From positions 91,260 to 155,259 of the forward strand of contig NZ_NTGE01000080.1 in NCBI RefSeq assembly GCF_002291145.1: a DNA stretch of 64,000 nucleotides. Direction: 5' to 3'. Positions 8,160-16,033 of the stretch are shown piece by piece. The first letter of the stretch is position 1. Each line of letters opens with the position of its first letter. The DNA is from Streptomyces sp. SA15 (GTDB taxonomy: Bacteria > Actinomycetota > Actinomycetes > Streptomycetales > Streptomycetaceae). The translations under genes were made by a program, and so were the position numbers. The notes below the pieces were generated by a model. It was not told the DNA's origin. It saw only the letters and a program-made list of their open reading frames with translations, and did not search any database.

Positions 8160-9110
8160 ATGCCCCGGATCATGACGCCGAGCGATGGCACGGACGCCGA
8201 AAGACTGGACCGCTGGCGGGACGCCGTGAGCCGGAACCTCGTGCCCTTGGAGGTTCTGCCGCGGGAGTGCGCCGACTTCCGCGCCTCACTGCGCGCCGCT
8301 CAGGTCGGCCCGGTACACATGTCGGTCATCACGGCCGAACCGCACAGCATCGCGCGCACGCGTCGGCACATCGACTCCGACGCGCCCGACTTCTTCCAGC
8401 TGACTCTGCAACTCATCGGGCACGGGGTGCTCACCCAGAACGACCGCCAGGCCCGGGTGGGGCCGGGCGAACTGGTGATCTACGACACTCGCCGTCCCTT
8501 CACCTACGACCTCGCTCAGCCCCACAGCGGCCTCGTGCTGATGTTCTCGCGGGACATGCTGCAGATGACGGACCGTGAACTGGCACGGGTGACGGCGACT
8601 CCGGTGTCGTGCCATGACGGGCTCGGCCAGGTGGTACGGCCCTTCCTGTACGGGTTGGCGCGGCAGGTGGAGTACCTGGAGTCCCGCGGCACACCCCGGC
8701 TCGCCGACAACGTGGTCGACCTGATCGGCACCCTGCTCGCGGAGCGGGCCGGGGTGGACCGGGCAGCCGAGGCCGAAGGCCCGGACCTGCTCACCCGGCG
8801 CATCCTCGTTCACATGGAGCAGCGGCTCGGCGACCCCGGGCTGAGCCCCGAGGGGATCGCGGCCGCCCACCGCATCTCGCGCCGCTACCTGTACAAGTTG
8901 CTGGCCGAACAGGGCTACACCGTCTCGGGCTGGATCCGGGAACAGCGTCTCGCGCGGTGCCGGCGCGACCTCGCCGATCCGGCCCTTGACCACCTTCCGG
9001 TCGGCGCCATCGGCGGGCGCTGGGGTTTCGCGGACCCGGCCCATTTCAGCCACGCCTTCAAGGCGGCCTACGGGATGAGCCCCCGGGAGGCGCGTGCGGC
9101 TCGTCGATGA
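8160..9110 (+). CDS. AraC-family transcriptional regulator
   Basis: 316 residues from the ATG at 8160, with AAGGAG 7 nt upstream; longer starts lack a ribosome site. The N-terminal half is the AraC-binding-like (AraC_binding_2) sensor with the jelly-roll strands around FFQLTLQLIGHGVLTQND and PGELVIYDTRRPF. The C-terminal 100 residues carry the two helix-turn-helix units (IAAAHRISRRYLYKLLAEQG and the GAIGGRWGFADPAHFSHAFK segment ending YGMSPREAR). Divergent from the two-component monooxygenase genes, which are the probable target. Regulators with this sensor type often respond to aromatic acids. Confidence 0.88.
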   Translation: MPRIMTPSDGTDAERLDRWRDAVSRNLVPLEVLPRECADFRASLRAAQVGPVHMSVITAEPHSIARTRRHIDSDAPDFFQLTLQLIGHGVLTQNDRQARVGPGELVIYDTRRPFTYDLAQPHSGLVLMFSRDMLQMTDRELARVTATPVSCHDGLGQVVRPFLYGLARQVEYLESRGTPRLADNVVDLIGTLLAERAGVDRAAEAEGPDLLTRRILVHMEQRLGDPGLSPEGIAAAHRISRRYLYKLLAEQGYTVSGWIREQRLARCRRDLADPALDHLPVGAIGGRWGFADPAHFSHAFKAAYGMSPREARAARR

Positions 9111-9125
9111 CGTCGCCGCGGGCGC

Positions 9126-9992
9126 TCAGGCCGCCTGGTAGTTGAAGAATCCCTGCCCCGACTTACGGCCCAGCAGCCCCGACTCGACCATGCGGCGCAG
9201 CAGCGGGGGAGGGGCGTACAGCGGTTCCCGGTACTCCTCGTACAGTGCCTCGCCGATCGCCGCCACGGTGTCCAGGCCGATGAGGTCGGCGAGGCGGAGC
9301 GGGCCCATGGGGTGAGCGCAGCCGGCGGTCATTCCCGTGTCGATGTCCTCCGCCGTCGCGGTGCCGGAGCTGACCATCCGCACCGCTGCCAACAGGTAGG
9401 GCACCAGCAGGGAGTTCACCACGAAGCCCGCGCGGTCCTGCGTGACGATCGTCGTCTTGCCCAGGATCTCGCCCGCGAAGGCACGCACCCGCAGTTCCGT
9501 GGCCTTCGAGGTCTGCAACGAGGGGATGACCTCGACCAGTGGCATGACGGGGACCGGGTTGAAGAAGTGCAGGCCGACCACCGCCTCCGGCCGTTCGGTC
9601 GCCGCCGCGAGCCGGGCGATGGGGATCGAGGAGGTGTTGCTGGCCAGGACGGCGGCCGGGTCGGTGACGATCTCGTCCAACTGCCGCAACAGCGCCGTCT
9701 TGGCCTGCTCGTCCTCGACGGCGGCCTCGATGACCAGGTCCGCTCCGGCCAGGCGGGAGAGATCGCCGGTGACCGAGATCCCGGCCAGGGCATGTGCGCG
9801 GTCCTCGGGGGCGATGGAGCCGCGCTTCTCCGCCTTGAGGAGGGAGTCCGCCACGCCTGCGAGTCCGGCACGAGCCCTGTCCTCGGTCACGTCGCACAAC
9901 GTGACGTGCAGCCCGGCCCGGGCGCAGACCTCGGTGATGCCCCGGCCCATCTGCCCGGCGCCGACGACTCCCACGTGCTTGATCGATGTCAT
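9126..9992 (-). CDS. 3-hydroxyacyl-CoA dehydrogenase (3-hydroxybutyryl-CoA type)
   Basis: 288 residues from the ATG at 9992, which has GGAGGA four nt upstream; the longer frame to 10043 lacks this. Rossmann motif GAGQMGRGI near the N-terminus, ASNTSSIPI, and the catalytic HFFNPVPVMPLVEV block are all present, with a complete C-terminal dimerisation domain (GFVVNSLLVPYLLAAVRM). It oxidises a 3-hydroxyacyl-CoA to the 3-ketoacyl-CoA with NAD(P). With the CoA-transferase and acyl-CoA dehydrogenase it would form a partial beta-oxidation route, but no hydratase or thiolase gene is seen in the window. Confidence 0.9.
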   Translation of the reverse strand: MTSIKHVGVVGAGQMGRGITEVCARAGLHVTLCDVTEDRARAGLAGVADSLLKAEKRGSIAPEDRAHALAGISVTGDLSRLAGADLVIEAAVEDEQAKTALLRQLDEIVTDPAAVLASNTSSIPIARLAAATERPEAVVGLHFFNPVPVMPLVEVIPSLQTSKATELRVRAFAGEILGKTTIVTQDRAGFVVNSLLVPYLLAAVRMVSSGTATAEDIDTGMTAGCAHPMGPLRLADLIGLDTVAAIGEALYEEYREPLYAPPPLLRRMVESGLLGRKSGQGFFNYQAA

Positions 9993-10083
9993 GTGTTCCT
10001 CCGCCTGTCCCTCCGGCCGGCGGCGGTCGACCGACGCCGCCACGCTCTGTGCTGCCGTGTTGAGCGTAGGCCGGGAGCACCCC

Positions 10084-10147
10084 CTCTGACCTGCTCCGAC
10101 GGTGCGTATTCAGCGCACAAACATGCGTCGGTTCGTCGCTGACCGGC
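10084..10147. repeat. Right copy of the 64-bp diverged direct repeat
   Basis: Same order and spacing as 2869-2932: CTCTGACCT at 10084 and GCGCACAAACATGCGTC starting at 10113, with 31 of 35 identities in the right part. It lies about 90-155 bp upstream of the 3-hydroxyacyl-CoA dehydrogenase start and overlaps the 3' end of the broken lysR frame. Confidence 0.6.
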
Positions 10148-10373
10148 TGTGCCGCGCAGAGCCACGCCGATCGCGGCCAGGGCGAGCCGGACGGCCGGAG
10201 AGATGAGCACGAGGGTCGATCAGCCGCACACCCAAGTGCGACTCCAGCGCCCTGACTTGGGCGCTGAGCGCCGACGGAGCAAGATGCAGACGGTCCGCCG
10301 CCCTCGCGAAGTGCTGTTTCTCCGCGACGGTGACGAACGATTCCAGCCGGCGCGGTTCCACCGGCTCCTCCAT
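10110..10373 (-). pseudogene. LysR-family regulator, truncated and frameshifted remnant
   Basis: The first 55 or so codons from the ATG at 10373 encode a clear LysR helix-turn-helix: RRLESFVTVAEKQHFARAAD followed by LHLAPSALSAQVRALESHLG and VRLIDP. After that the frame becomes Arg/Pro-rich and stops at 10110. A neighbouring frame continues with a segment resembling the next part of the family (LISPAVRLALAAIGVAL), so a frameshift is likely. The effector-binding domain is missing. It is most likely a dead relic of the regulator of this catabolic block. Confidence 0.7.
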
Positions 10374-10551
10374 CCTGCCGGGCGTGTGCCGACGAGAGCA
10401 CCGGCCGTATGCACGGCTTGTGTGAAGCACCCCGCGGCGGCGTCAGGGCAGAACAGGACCGCCGCGGGGTGAGTACGGGGGCGAGGGGCTCGGCCGGCCA
10501 AGGAGCGCCCGGACGAGCAGGGACGCCCGGACGCTCCATGGGACCTGCGGT

Positions 10552-11658
10552 TCAGGGGATGACGACGTAGTTGCTGAACCCGCCGTCGCGGTCCTCGAGG
10601 CCCGAGATCGCCTCGTTGACCCTGGACAGGGGGAACGGCTTGGCCTGCAGGTAGGACAGGTCCAGGGCGCCCGTGGCCACCATGTCGGCAAGTTCCTGCC
10701 CCTGCGCGGTGCTGAACCAGTTGGAGCCGATCAGCTGGACCTGCTCGTCCATGAGCCACTTCACGTCAACGGGCAGCCGATCGGCCACGCCGCCGACGTT
10801 GACGACCCTGCCGCCCCTGCGCACGCCCTGCATGGAGTCGAGCATCGTCTCCACCGGTGCCTTGGCGCCCAGGGCGCTGATCACGTAGTCCGCGCCCTCG
10901 CCGCCGGTGCGGGACTTCGCCCACTCGCCGGTGGAGCCGTCACCCAGCCGGAAGACCTCGACCCGGTCCGGGGCCAGTTCCTTGACGCGCTTGAGGAGCT
11001 CCTCGTTGCGGCCGGTACCGAGGATCCGGGAGGCGCCGGAGGCCAGCGCGAGTACGGTCGCCGCGACTCCGAGGGTTCCGGTGACCCCGTCGATGAGCGC
11101 GACCTGGCCGGGGCCTGCCGCGGCGTTCTTGAGGGCCCCGTAGGACGTGCCGATGTAGCCGAGCTTGCCGGCCTGCTCGAACGTCATGGTGTCCGGGATG
11201 TTGACGATGGAGTACTGCGGCGCCGTCATGTACTCCGCGAAACCGCCGTACGGGTACAGGTCGAAGATCCGCTGGCCGTCACGGGAGGTGCTGAAGTAGC
11301 CGTTCAGTGTGAAGTAGCGGCACCGGCTCAGTTCACCGCCCCGGCACACCTGGCAACTTCCGCAGCCGCGCAGGGGGTTGACGTAGACCCGGTCACCGGG
11401 CTTGGTGTTCAGCACCGCCTCGCCGACGGCTTCGACCACGCCGGCGGTGTCCAGGCCGAAGATGGCGGGGAACTTGGGCAACGGCTGGTGCGGGAACCAC
11501 GTGGGCCAGTTGTTGATCACGTTGGCCATGTTCGGCACGATCCCGCACGCCTTGACCCGCACCAGCACGTCGGTCGGCCGCGGCGTGGGCACGTCGATGG
11601 TGTCCACCGACATCGGCTCACCGAGCGCGTGCAGTCGTGCAGCGAGCATTTTCGCCAT
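10552..11658 (-). CDS. Medium-chain dehydrogenase (zinc-ADH-like) lacking the catalytic zinc ligands
   Basis: 368 residues; AAGGAG upstream of the ATG at 11658. The GroES-like and Rossmann halves are present, and the structural-zinc lobe is intact (CGSCQVCRGGELSRC). The catalytic zinc positions are changed: the usual GIC is GIV (KACGIVPNMAN), the GHE motif is GLD (AIFGLDTAG), and no Cys follows in GYIGTSYGAL. The NAD(P) region reads GVTGTLGVAATVLALASGA. It is probably a reductase or dehydrogenase that does not use catalytic zinc, or a changed active site. Clustered with ring-cleavage genes; substrate unknown. Confidence 0.8.
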   Translation of the reverse strand: MAKMLAARLHALGEPMSVDTIDVPTPRPTDVLVRVKACGIVPNMANVINNWPTWFPHQPLPKFPAIFGLDTAGVVEAVGEAVLNTKPGDRVYVNPLRGCGSCQVCRGGELSRCRYFTLNGYFSTSRDGQRIFDLYPYGGFAEYMTAPQYSIVNIPDTMTFEQAGKLGYIGTSYGALKNAAAGPGQVALIDGVTGTLGVAATVLALASGASRILGTGRNEELLKRVKELAPDRVEVFRLGDGSTGEWAKSRTGGEGADYVISALGAKAPVETMLDSMQGVRRGGRVVNVGGVADRLPVDVKWLMDEQVQLIGSNWFSTAQGQELADMVATGALDLSYLQAKPFPLSRVNEAISGLEDRDGGFSNYVVIP

Positions 11659-11787
11659 TGAAATACTCCTTGAAACTGCTCCGTCCCGGCGATCGGGGGC
11701 GGAGAAATCCTCTTCGGCGACCGAGGCGGCGGACCGGCGGCTCGGTAGTCATATCTCAGGTGTTGAGGGGCTTTACGGCGCAGAGTT

Positions 11788-12339
11788 CTACGAATTCGGG
11801 AAAGGGTGGGGGTAATTGTCCTCGAGGTCGATGTCCAGCAACCCCATGATGCGCACGCCGGAGTTGTACCAGGCGATGGACAACGACAGTTCGACCATCT
11901 GCTTGTCCGTCAGGTGGTCGGCGGCGGCACTCCACGTCTCCTTGGAGACGTCGACCTGGAGTGTGGACTCCTTGGCGAGGCGCATCACCGCCTTCTCCAC
12001 CCCGTCGAACAGGTCGGACGACTCGAAGTCGGCCACCGCCGCGAGCTGTTCCTCGGTGAGCCCGGCCTTGAGGCCGTGCGACTGGTGGTGCGCGACCTCG
12101 TAGGCGGAGCGGGTCGCGTGGCCCACGGTCAGGATCGCCAGCTCACGCAGCTTGGGGCTGAGGTCGGCGGCCCGCAGCGAGTTGGCGTAGGTCAGGAAGG
12201 CGTCCAGCTGGGCCGGCGCGTGGGTGAGGGCGAGGAAGATGTTCGCCGTCGGTACCTTCCGCTCGGCCTCCAGCCGGTCGTACAGGGGTTTGCGGTCCTC
12301 GTCCGCGTCCTCGCGGCGCAGGTAGGGGACTCGAGCCAT
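11788..12339 (-). CDS. Carboxymuconolactone decarboxylase-like protein
   Basis: 183 residues of the CMD/AhpD-like helical fold. The hallmark helix is RELAILTVGHATRSAYEVAHHQSHGLKAG followed by LTEEQLAAV; key residues are the YE and the HH. The Cys pair of AhpD peroxidases is absent, so a redox role is unlikely. Members of this group act as decarboxylases, lactone hydrolases or are uncharacterised. It ends 26 bp before the downstream frame boundary with the dioxygenase gene (12365), and both are read in the same direction, so they form one transcription unit. Confidence 0.8.
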   Translation of the reverse strand: MARVPYLRREDADEDRKPLYDRLEAERKVPTANIFLALTHAPAQLDAFLTYANSLRAADLSPKLRELAILTVGHATRSAYEVAHHQSHGLKAGLTEEQLAAVADFESSDLFDGVEKAVMRLAKESTLQVDVSKETWSAAADHLTDKQMVELSLSIAWYNSGVRIMGLLDIDLEDNYPHPFPNS

Positions 12340-12364
12340 GGTGTCTCCAGGTGGTACGGAAGGG

Positions 12365-13369
12365 TCAGCGTGCGGACTGTTCGAGCAGGAACCGCTCGAG
12401 CGTCATCGGATTCGGCTTCTCCGCCGGCGGGATCGGGGTGGCACCCGTGAACGGCGACGCCTCGACGTACCACTTCTCCAGCGCCGGCAGCCCCCAGCGG
12501 GCGTTGGTGCTCAGCGACGCGGCGTCCCAGCGCACCGGCTCGACCTCGGTGTCGATCGTCTGGTAGTGGCTGTTGAAGACCTCCACCCGGTGCCCGTCGG
12601 GGTCACGGAGGTAGGCGAAGAGCATGCCGCCCGGACCGTGACGCCCCGGGCCCCGCTCCACGCCGTCGCCGTAGCCGAGGATGCCCGCCCAGTCACAGGC
12701 GGTGAAGATGTCACGGCTCTCGGAGACGGTGTAGGCGAAATGGTGCAGGGCGGGACCGGCGCCCTCCACGATCGCCAGATCCAGGCAGGTGCCCTTGCGG
12801 TACATGAACGCACCCAGCAGCTTGTCGCCGTGCTCCAGGTACTCCGAGTTGCGGAAGCCGAGCTCGCTGTAGAACGCGCACAGCTCGTAGGTGTCGGGCC
12901 CCCAGATCTGGTAGTGGTCCAGCCGCTGCGCGTGGGCACCCTTGTAGTGCTCGAAGCTGATGTGCAGCCTCGGCCGCGTCTCCATGTGCGCGCAGAGTTC
13001 CAGTGGCGTACCGATGGGGTCGGTGACGTGCAGGGTGCGGCCCTGGTACGGCATGTCGACCCATTCCGCGGGCAGCCCGCGGTCACGGAACCAGTCGTGG
13101 GCGACGTCGAGGTCCTCGTCGAAGAAGACCCGGAAACCGATCCTCCTGGCGGCACCGGCGCCCTCCTCGTCCAGCTCCAGCACAAGGCTGTGGTGGCAGG
13201 CCTCGGCCAGGCCGCGGAGGTAGCAGGTGCGCTCGTCCTCGTCGCTGACGACGAGGCCCAGGGCGTTGACGTAGAAGTTCTTGCTCTCGGTCAGGTCGGC
13301 CACGGTGAGACGCACATGGCTGGAGCGGGTGATGTTGAAACTCGGGCGCAGATTGACGGGAGGCAGCAT
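12365..13369 (-). CDS. Extradiol ring-cleavage dioxygenase, homoprotocatechuate 2,3-dioxygenase type
   Basis: 334 residues of two-domain vicinal-oxygen-chelate fold, close to the HPCD (HpaD) family. The Fe/Mn ligands are visible: His in QRLDHYQIWG, His in PALHHFAY, Glu in GHRVEVFN. The conserved second-sphere Arg and His (VERGPGRHG) and Tyr (FAYLRDPDG) are kept. The acid/base His that HPCD places in 'GTVHD' is Leu here (GTCLDLAI). It should open a catechol-type ring in the cytoplasm; the replaced His may alter rate or outcome. The tail resembles HPCD (KWYVEAS). Confidence 0.85.
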   Translation of the reverse strand: MLPPVNLRPSFNITRSSHVRLTVADLTESKNFYVNALGLVVSDEDERTCYLRGLAEACHHSLVLELDEEGAGAARRIGFRVFFDEDLDVAHDWFRDRGLPAEWVDMPYQGRTLHVTDPIGTPLELCAHMETRPRLHISFEHYKGAHAQRLDHYQIWGPDTYELCAFYSELGFRNSEYLEHGDKLLGAFMYRKGTCLDLAIVEGAGPALHHFAYTVSESRDIFTACDWAGILGYGDGVERGPGRHGPGGMLFAYLRDPDGHRVEVFNSHYQTIDTEVEPVRWDAASLSTNARWGLPALEKWYVEASPFTGATPIPPAEKPNPMTLERFLLEQSAR

Positions 13370-13429
13370 GGTGGTCTCCGTGCTCCGATCGGCTCTGGAT
13401 TTCGATGACTGTAATACTTCGGGGCCGCT

Positions 13430-14740
13430 TTACGGTTTGTCCGTGGAGGCCGCGGACTCGGCGAATGTGAAGGCCGACCATCCGCTGAATTCGGCGGATG
13501 TGCCGAGGGATTCCTCGATCCGCAGGACCTCGTTCCACTTGGCCATTCGCTCGGAGCGGGTGAACGAGCCCACCTTCAGCTGACCCGCGTCCCAGCCGAC
13601 GCTGAGATGGGCGATGGTGACGTCCTCGGTTTCCCCGGAACGTGCCGAGACGATCGTGCCGAAACCGGCATCCTTTCCGGCGCGCAGGGCCTCGAAGGAC
13701 TCCGTGACGGTACCGGCCTGGTTCGGCTTGACGAGTACGGCGTTCGCCGCCCCGCTGGTGGCCGCCGCCTCCACCCGCTTGGCGTTCGTGACCAGGTAGT
13801 CGTCGCCGATCACCTGGCAGCGCCGGCCGTAGCGCCGGGTGAACTCCACCATGCCCTCGTGGTCGTCCTCACCCACCGGGTCCTCGACGGAGAGGATCGG
13901 ATACTGCTCGATCCAGCCGCCCAGCATGTCGACCAGCGCTTCGGTGTCCAGCGTGCGGTCGTCCAGGGCCAGCGTGTACTGCCCGCCGCTGCCGAACTGC
14001 GAGGCCGCGACGTCCAGCGAGATGCCCACCTGGGACGAGGGCGTGAAGCCGGCGCTCTCGATGGCCAGGGTCAGCGTCTCCAGCGCCTCCTCGTTGGAGT
14101 CGAACGCGGGCCAGAACCCGCCCTCGTCGGCCACGCCCTGTGCCTTGCCGGCCTTCCGCATCAGGGTTCCGGCGGCCCGGTAGATCTCCGCCGTCCAGTC
14201 CAGGGCCTCGGAGAAGCTCCGGGCCGCGGGACAGACCACCATGAAGTCCTGGACGTCGACGCGGCGGTCCGCGTGGGCCCCGCCGCCGAAGATCTGGATC
14301 TCAGGCAGCGGGATGCGGACCGGTCGCCCGCCCGCCAAGTGCTGCCAAAGGGGTACGCCCGCCGACGCGGCGGTGGCGTGCAGGACGGCCATGGACGTGG
14401 CCACGATCGCGTTGCCGCCCAGACGGCTGCGGTCGGGGGTGCCGTCGAGGTTCACCAGGAGCCGGTCGACGGCCTCCTGGTCACCCGCGTCACGGCCGGC
14501 GAGGGCGGGGGCGATCTCGTGGTTCACCGAGCCCACCGCGCGCTGGACGTCGAGTCCGCCGAAGCGGCTGCCGCCGTCGCGCAGGTCGAGGGCCTCTCCC
14601 TGGCCCGTCGATGCGCCCGCCGGGGCGATCGCCCTGCCCACCGCACCGTCCGTGAGGTGGACCTCGACCTCGACAGTCGGCCGACCGCGGGAGTCCCACA
14701 CCCTGCGGCCGGAGAGCTTGGCGATCCGCGCGTCTGTCAT
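13430..14740 (-). CDS. Enolase paralogue with altered active site
   Basis: 436 residues, enolase length, from the ATG at 14740. Kept: metal-ligand regions LDVAASQFG, SVEDPVGEDD and GDDYLVTN, the DEGGFWP glutamate, the catalytic Lys in LVKPNQAGT, and GQLKVGS. Changed: the loop SGAST is AGAST (PAGASTGQG), QEFM is QDFM, and SHRSGE is SARSGE, replacing the active-site His by Ala. The fold and proton-abstraction machinery survive but substrate binding is likely different. It sits in a catabolic block under an apparent LacI operator, unlike a glycolytic eno. It may dehydrate a phosphoglycerate-like acid; this is inference. Confidence 0.85.
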   Translation of the reverse strand: MTDARIAKLSGRRVWDSRGRPTVEVEVHLTDGAVGRAIAPAGASTGQGEALDLRDGGSRFGGLDVQRAVGSVNHEIAPALAGRDAGDQEAVDRLLVNLDGTPDRSRLGGNAIVATSMAVLHATAASAGVPLWQHLAGGRPVRIPLPEIQIFGGGAHADRRVDVQDFMVVCPAARSFSEALDWTAEIYRAAGTLMRKAGKAQGVADEGGFWPAFDSNEEALETLTLAIESAGFTPSSQVGISLDVAASQFGSGGQYTLALDDRTLDTEALVDMLGGWIEQYPILSVEDPVGEDDHEGMVEFTRRYGRRCQVIGDDYLVTNAKRVEAAATSGAANAVLVKPNQAGTVTESFEALRAGKDAGFGTIVSARSGETEDVTIAHLSVGWDAGQLKVGSFTRSERMAKWNEVLRIEESLGTSAEFSGWSAFTFAESAASTDKP

Positions 14741-14947
14741 GGCGGTGCAACCTTTCGGAGTTCGGACGATCGGGGTGATGAACCAGGGCCCGTGCCTGTG
14801 CCCGATGCCTGTCGTCGAGGGCCGGACGTTCCGGCGGTCGGAGGCACCCCGCGGGGCGGCCCCCCGATGGGTGCGGCAGCGCCGGGCGCGAGCGGAGTGT
14901 CGTACGGCCCTCTTCGTGGCGAGGGCTACCACCCGCGCATCCTGAAA

Positions 14948-14961
14948 TGCTAACGATAGCG
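14948..14961. promoter_or_regulatory. LacI-type operator A
   Basis: TGCTAACGATAGCG; the core GCTAACGATAGC differs from the perfect palindrome GCTAACGTTAGC at one central base. It lies about 210 bp upstream of the enolase gene in the divergent spacer. Confidence 0.7.
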
Positions 14962-15062
14962 CAATCGTGCGAAGCGGCGGCGACTCTGTCAAGGGGCAGG
15001 TAGTGCTCCAATCCGGGGAACCCCTCATTCGTCCCTGCTCCCTTGGCTCTTCGGGAGGCGAA

Positions 15063-15076
15063 TGCTATCGTTCGCA
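15063..15076. promoter_or_regulatory. LacI-type operator B
   Basis: TGCTATCGTTCGCA, two bases off the perfect 14-bp palindrome at 17186-17199. It lies 120 bp upstream of the FMN reductase start, in the same spacer as operator A. Confidence 0.65.
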
Positions 15077-15195
15077 CAATCCGCCGTCCCCGGAAAAGAC
15101 TCCGGCGGACCTGCGCTCTTCCTGGACGGACGGACAGCACAGGCAGGCGCGGGTCCGCCGGGCCGGATCGCGGCCGAAAGGAAAGCGAGACCGCT

Positions 15196-15789
15196 ATGGC
15201 ACCCGAGCCCTCCGTGGCACCGATGACCCTCACCACCGTTGTGGCCAGCACTCGTCCCGGACGTGTGGGCAGGTCCGTCGCGGACTGGTTCACTGCCCGG
15301 GCAGCGGAGTACGACCAGTTCGAGTCGCACACCGTCGATCTGCGGGAACTTGCCCTCCCCTTCTTCGACGAGCCGCATCCGCCCGCCCTGCGGCAGTACA
15401 CGAAGAGCCACACCCGTGAGTGGAGCCGGATCGTCGACGCGTCGGACGCGTTCGTCTTCATCACCCCGGAGTACAACGGCGGCTTCCCCGCCCCCTTGAA
15501 GAACGCGTGGGACTACCTGGTCGTGGAGTGGCAGCACAAGCCGGCCGCTTTCGTCAGCTACGGAGGCGTCACGGCCGGCACCCGGGCGGTGCAGATGGCC
15601 AAGCAGGTCGTGGCGAACCTCAGGATGCTGCCGATCGGTCCGACCGTGAGCATCCCGTTCATCAACGAACTCGTCGAGGACGGCGATTTCCGGCCCGGCA
15701 AGATCCACGAGGCCGCTGCCGAGCAGGTGCTCGACGAACTCGCACGCACCGCCCGCGTCATGCGCCGACTGCGCAGCGGAACGTACTGA
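15196..15789 (+). CDS. NADPH-dependent FMN reductase family protein
   Basis: 197 residues from the ATG at 15196. Flavodoxin-like fold with the FMN loop VVASTRPGRVGRSVADWF near the N-terminus and the family motif ITPEYNGGFPAPLKNAWDYL around residue 95, plus YGGVTAGTRAVQMAKQVV. Such proteins reduce FMN or quinones with NAD(P)H in the cytoplasm. It is divergent from the enolase paralogue, and the spacer holds two LacI-type operators, so both are probably induced together. Confidence 0.85.
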   Translation: MAPEPSVAPMTLTTVVASTRPGRVGRSVADWFTARAAEYDQFESHTVDLRELALPFFDEPHPPALRQYTKSHTREWSRIVDASDAFVFITPEYNGGFPAPLKNAWDYLVVEWQHKPAAFVSYGGVTAGTRAVQMAKQVVANLRMLPIGPTVSIPFINELVEDGDFRPGKIHEAAAEQVLDELARTARVMRRLRSGTY

Positions 15790-15844
15790 GAGCCTGTGTC
15801 ACATCCCCGACCGGGGGCAGCACCGGAGATGTGACACAGGCTCT
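15789..15844. terminator. Long hairpin after the FMN reductase gene
   Basis: AGAGCCTGTGTCACATC (15789-15805) pairs perfectly with GATGTGACACAGGCTCT (15828-15844), a 17-bp stem with a 22-nt loop. It begins at the last base of the stop codon. Confidence 0.65.
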
Positions 15845-15860
15845 GACCTGGCGCCGGAAA

Positions 15861-15901
15861 CGCGAAGGCGCCCGGAGCGATGCGCTCCGGGCGCCTTCGC
15901 G
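15861..15901. terminator. Strong terminator hairpin
   Basis: CGCGAAGGCGCCCGGAGC (15861-15878) pairs with GCTCCGGGCGCCTTCGCG (15884-15901): 18 bp, 5-nt loop. It lies between the convergent FMN reductase and lacI genes. Confidence 0.8.
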
Positions 15902-15933
15902 TCCGCAGGCCGCCGCCGCGCGGCTCGCCGGCC

Positions 15934-15951
15934 AGGGCCTGTCCGACGGAT
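15934..15951. repeat. Solo end related to the MITE-like element
   Basis: AGGGCCTGTCCGACGGAT differs by one base from the inverted-repeat end of the element at 19850-20038. A following CCTGGCACGC resembles the element interior (TCTGGCACGC), so this looks like a decayed or partial copy. Confidence 0.45.
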
Positions 15952-16033
15952 TCTCGCCTGCCCCGCGACGCCTGGCACGCGCGCTCGCCGCGTCACCAAC
16001 CTGCCCGGTCGGCACGCCCGGGCCGCCCATGGC

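Noticed and set aside
12365..13408. Plus-strand frame opposite the dioxygenase
   Set aside because: It is the mirror of a gene with clear metal-ligand motifs on the minus strand.
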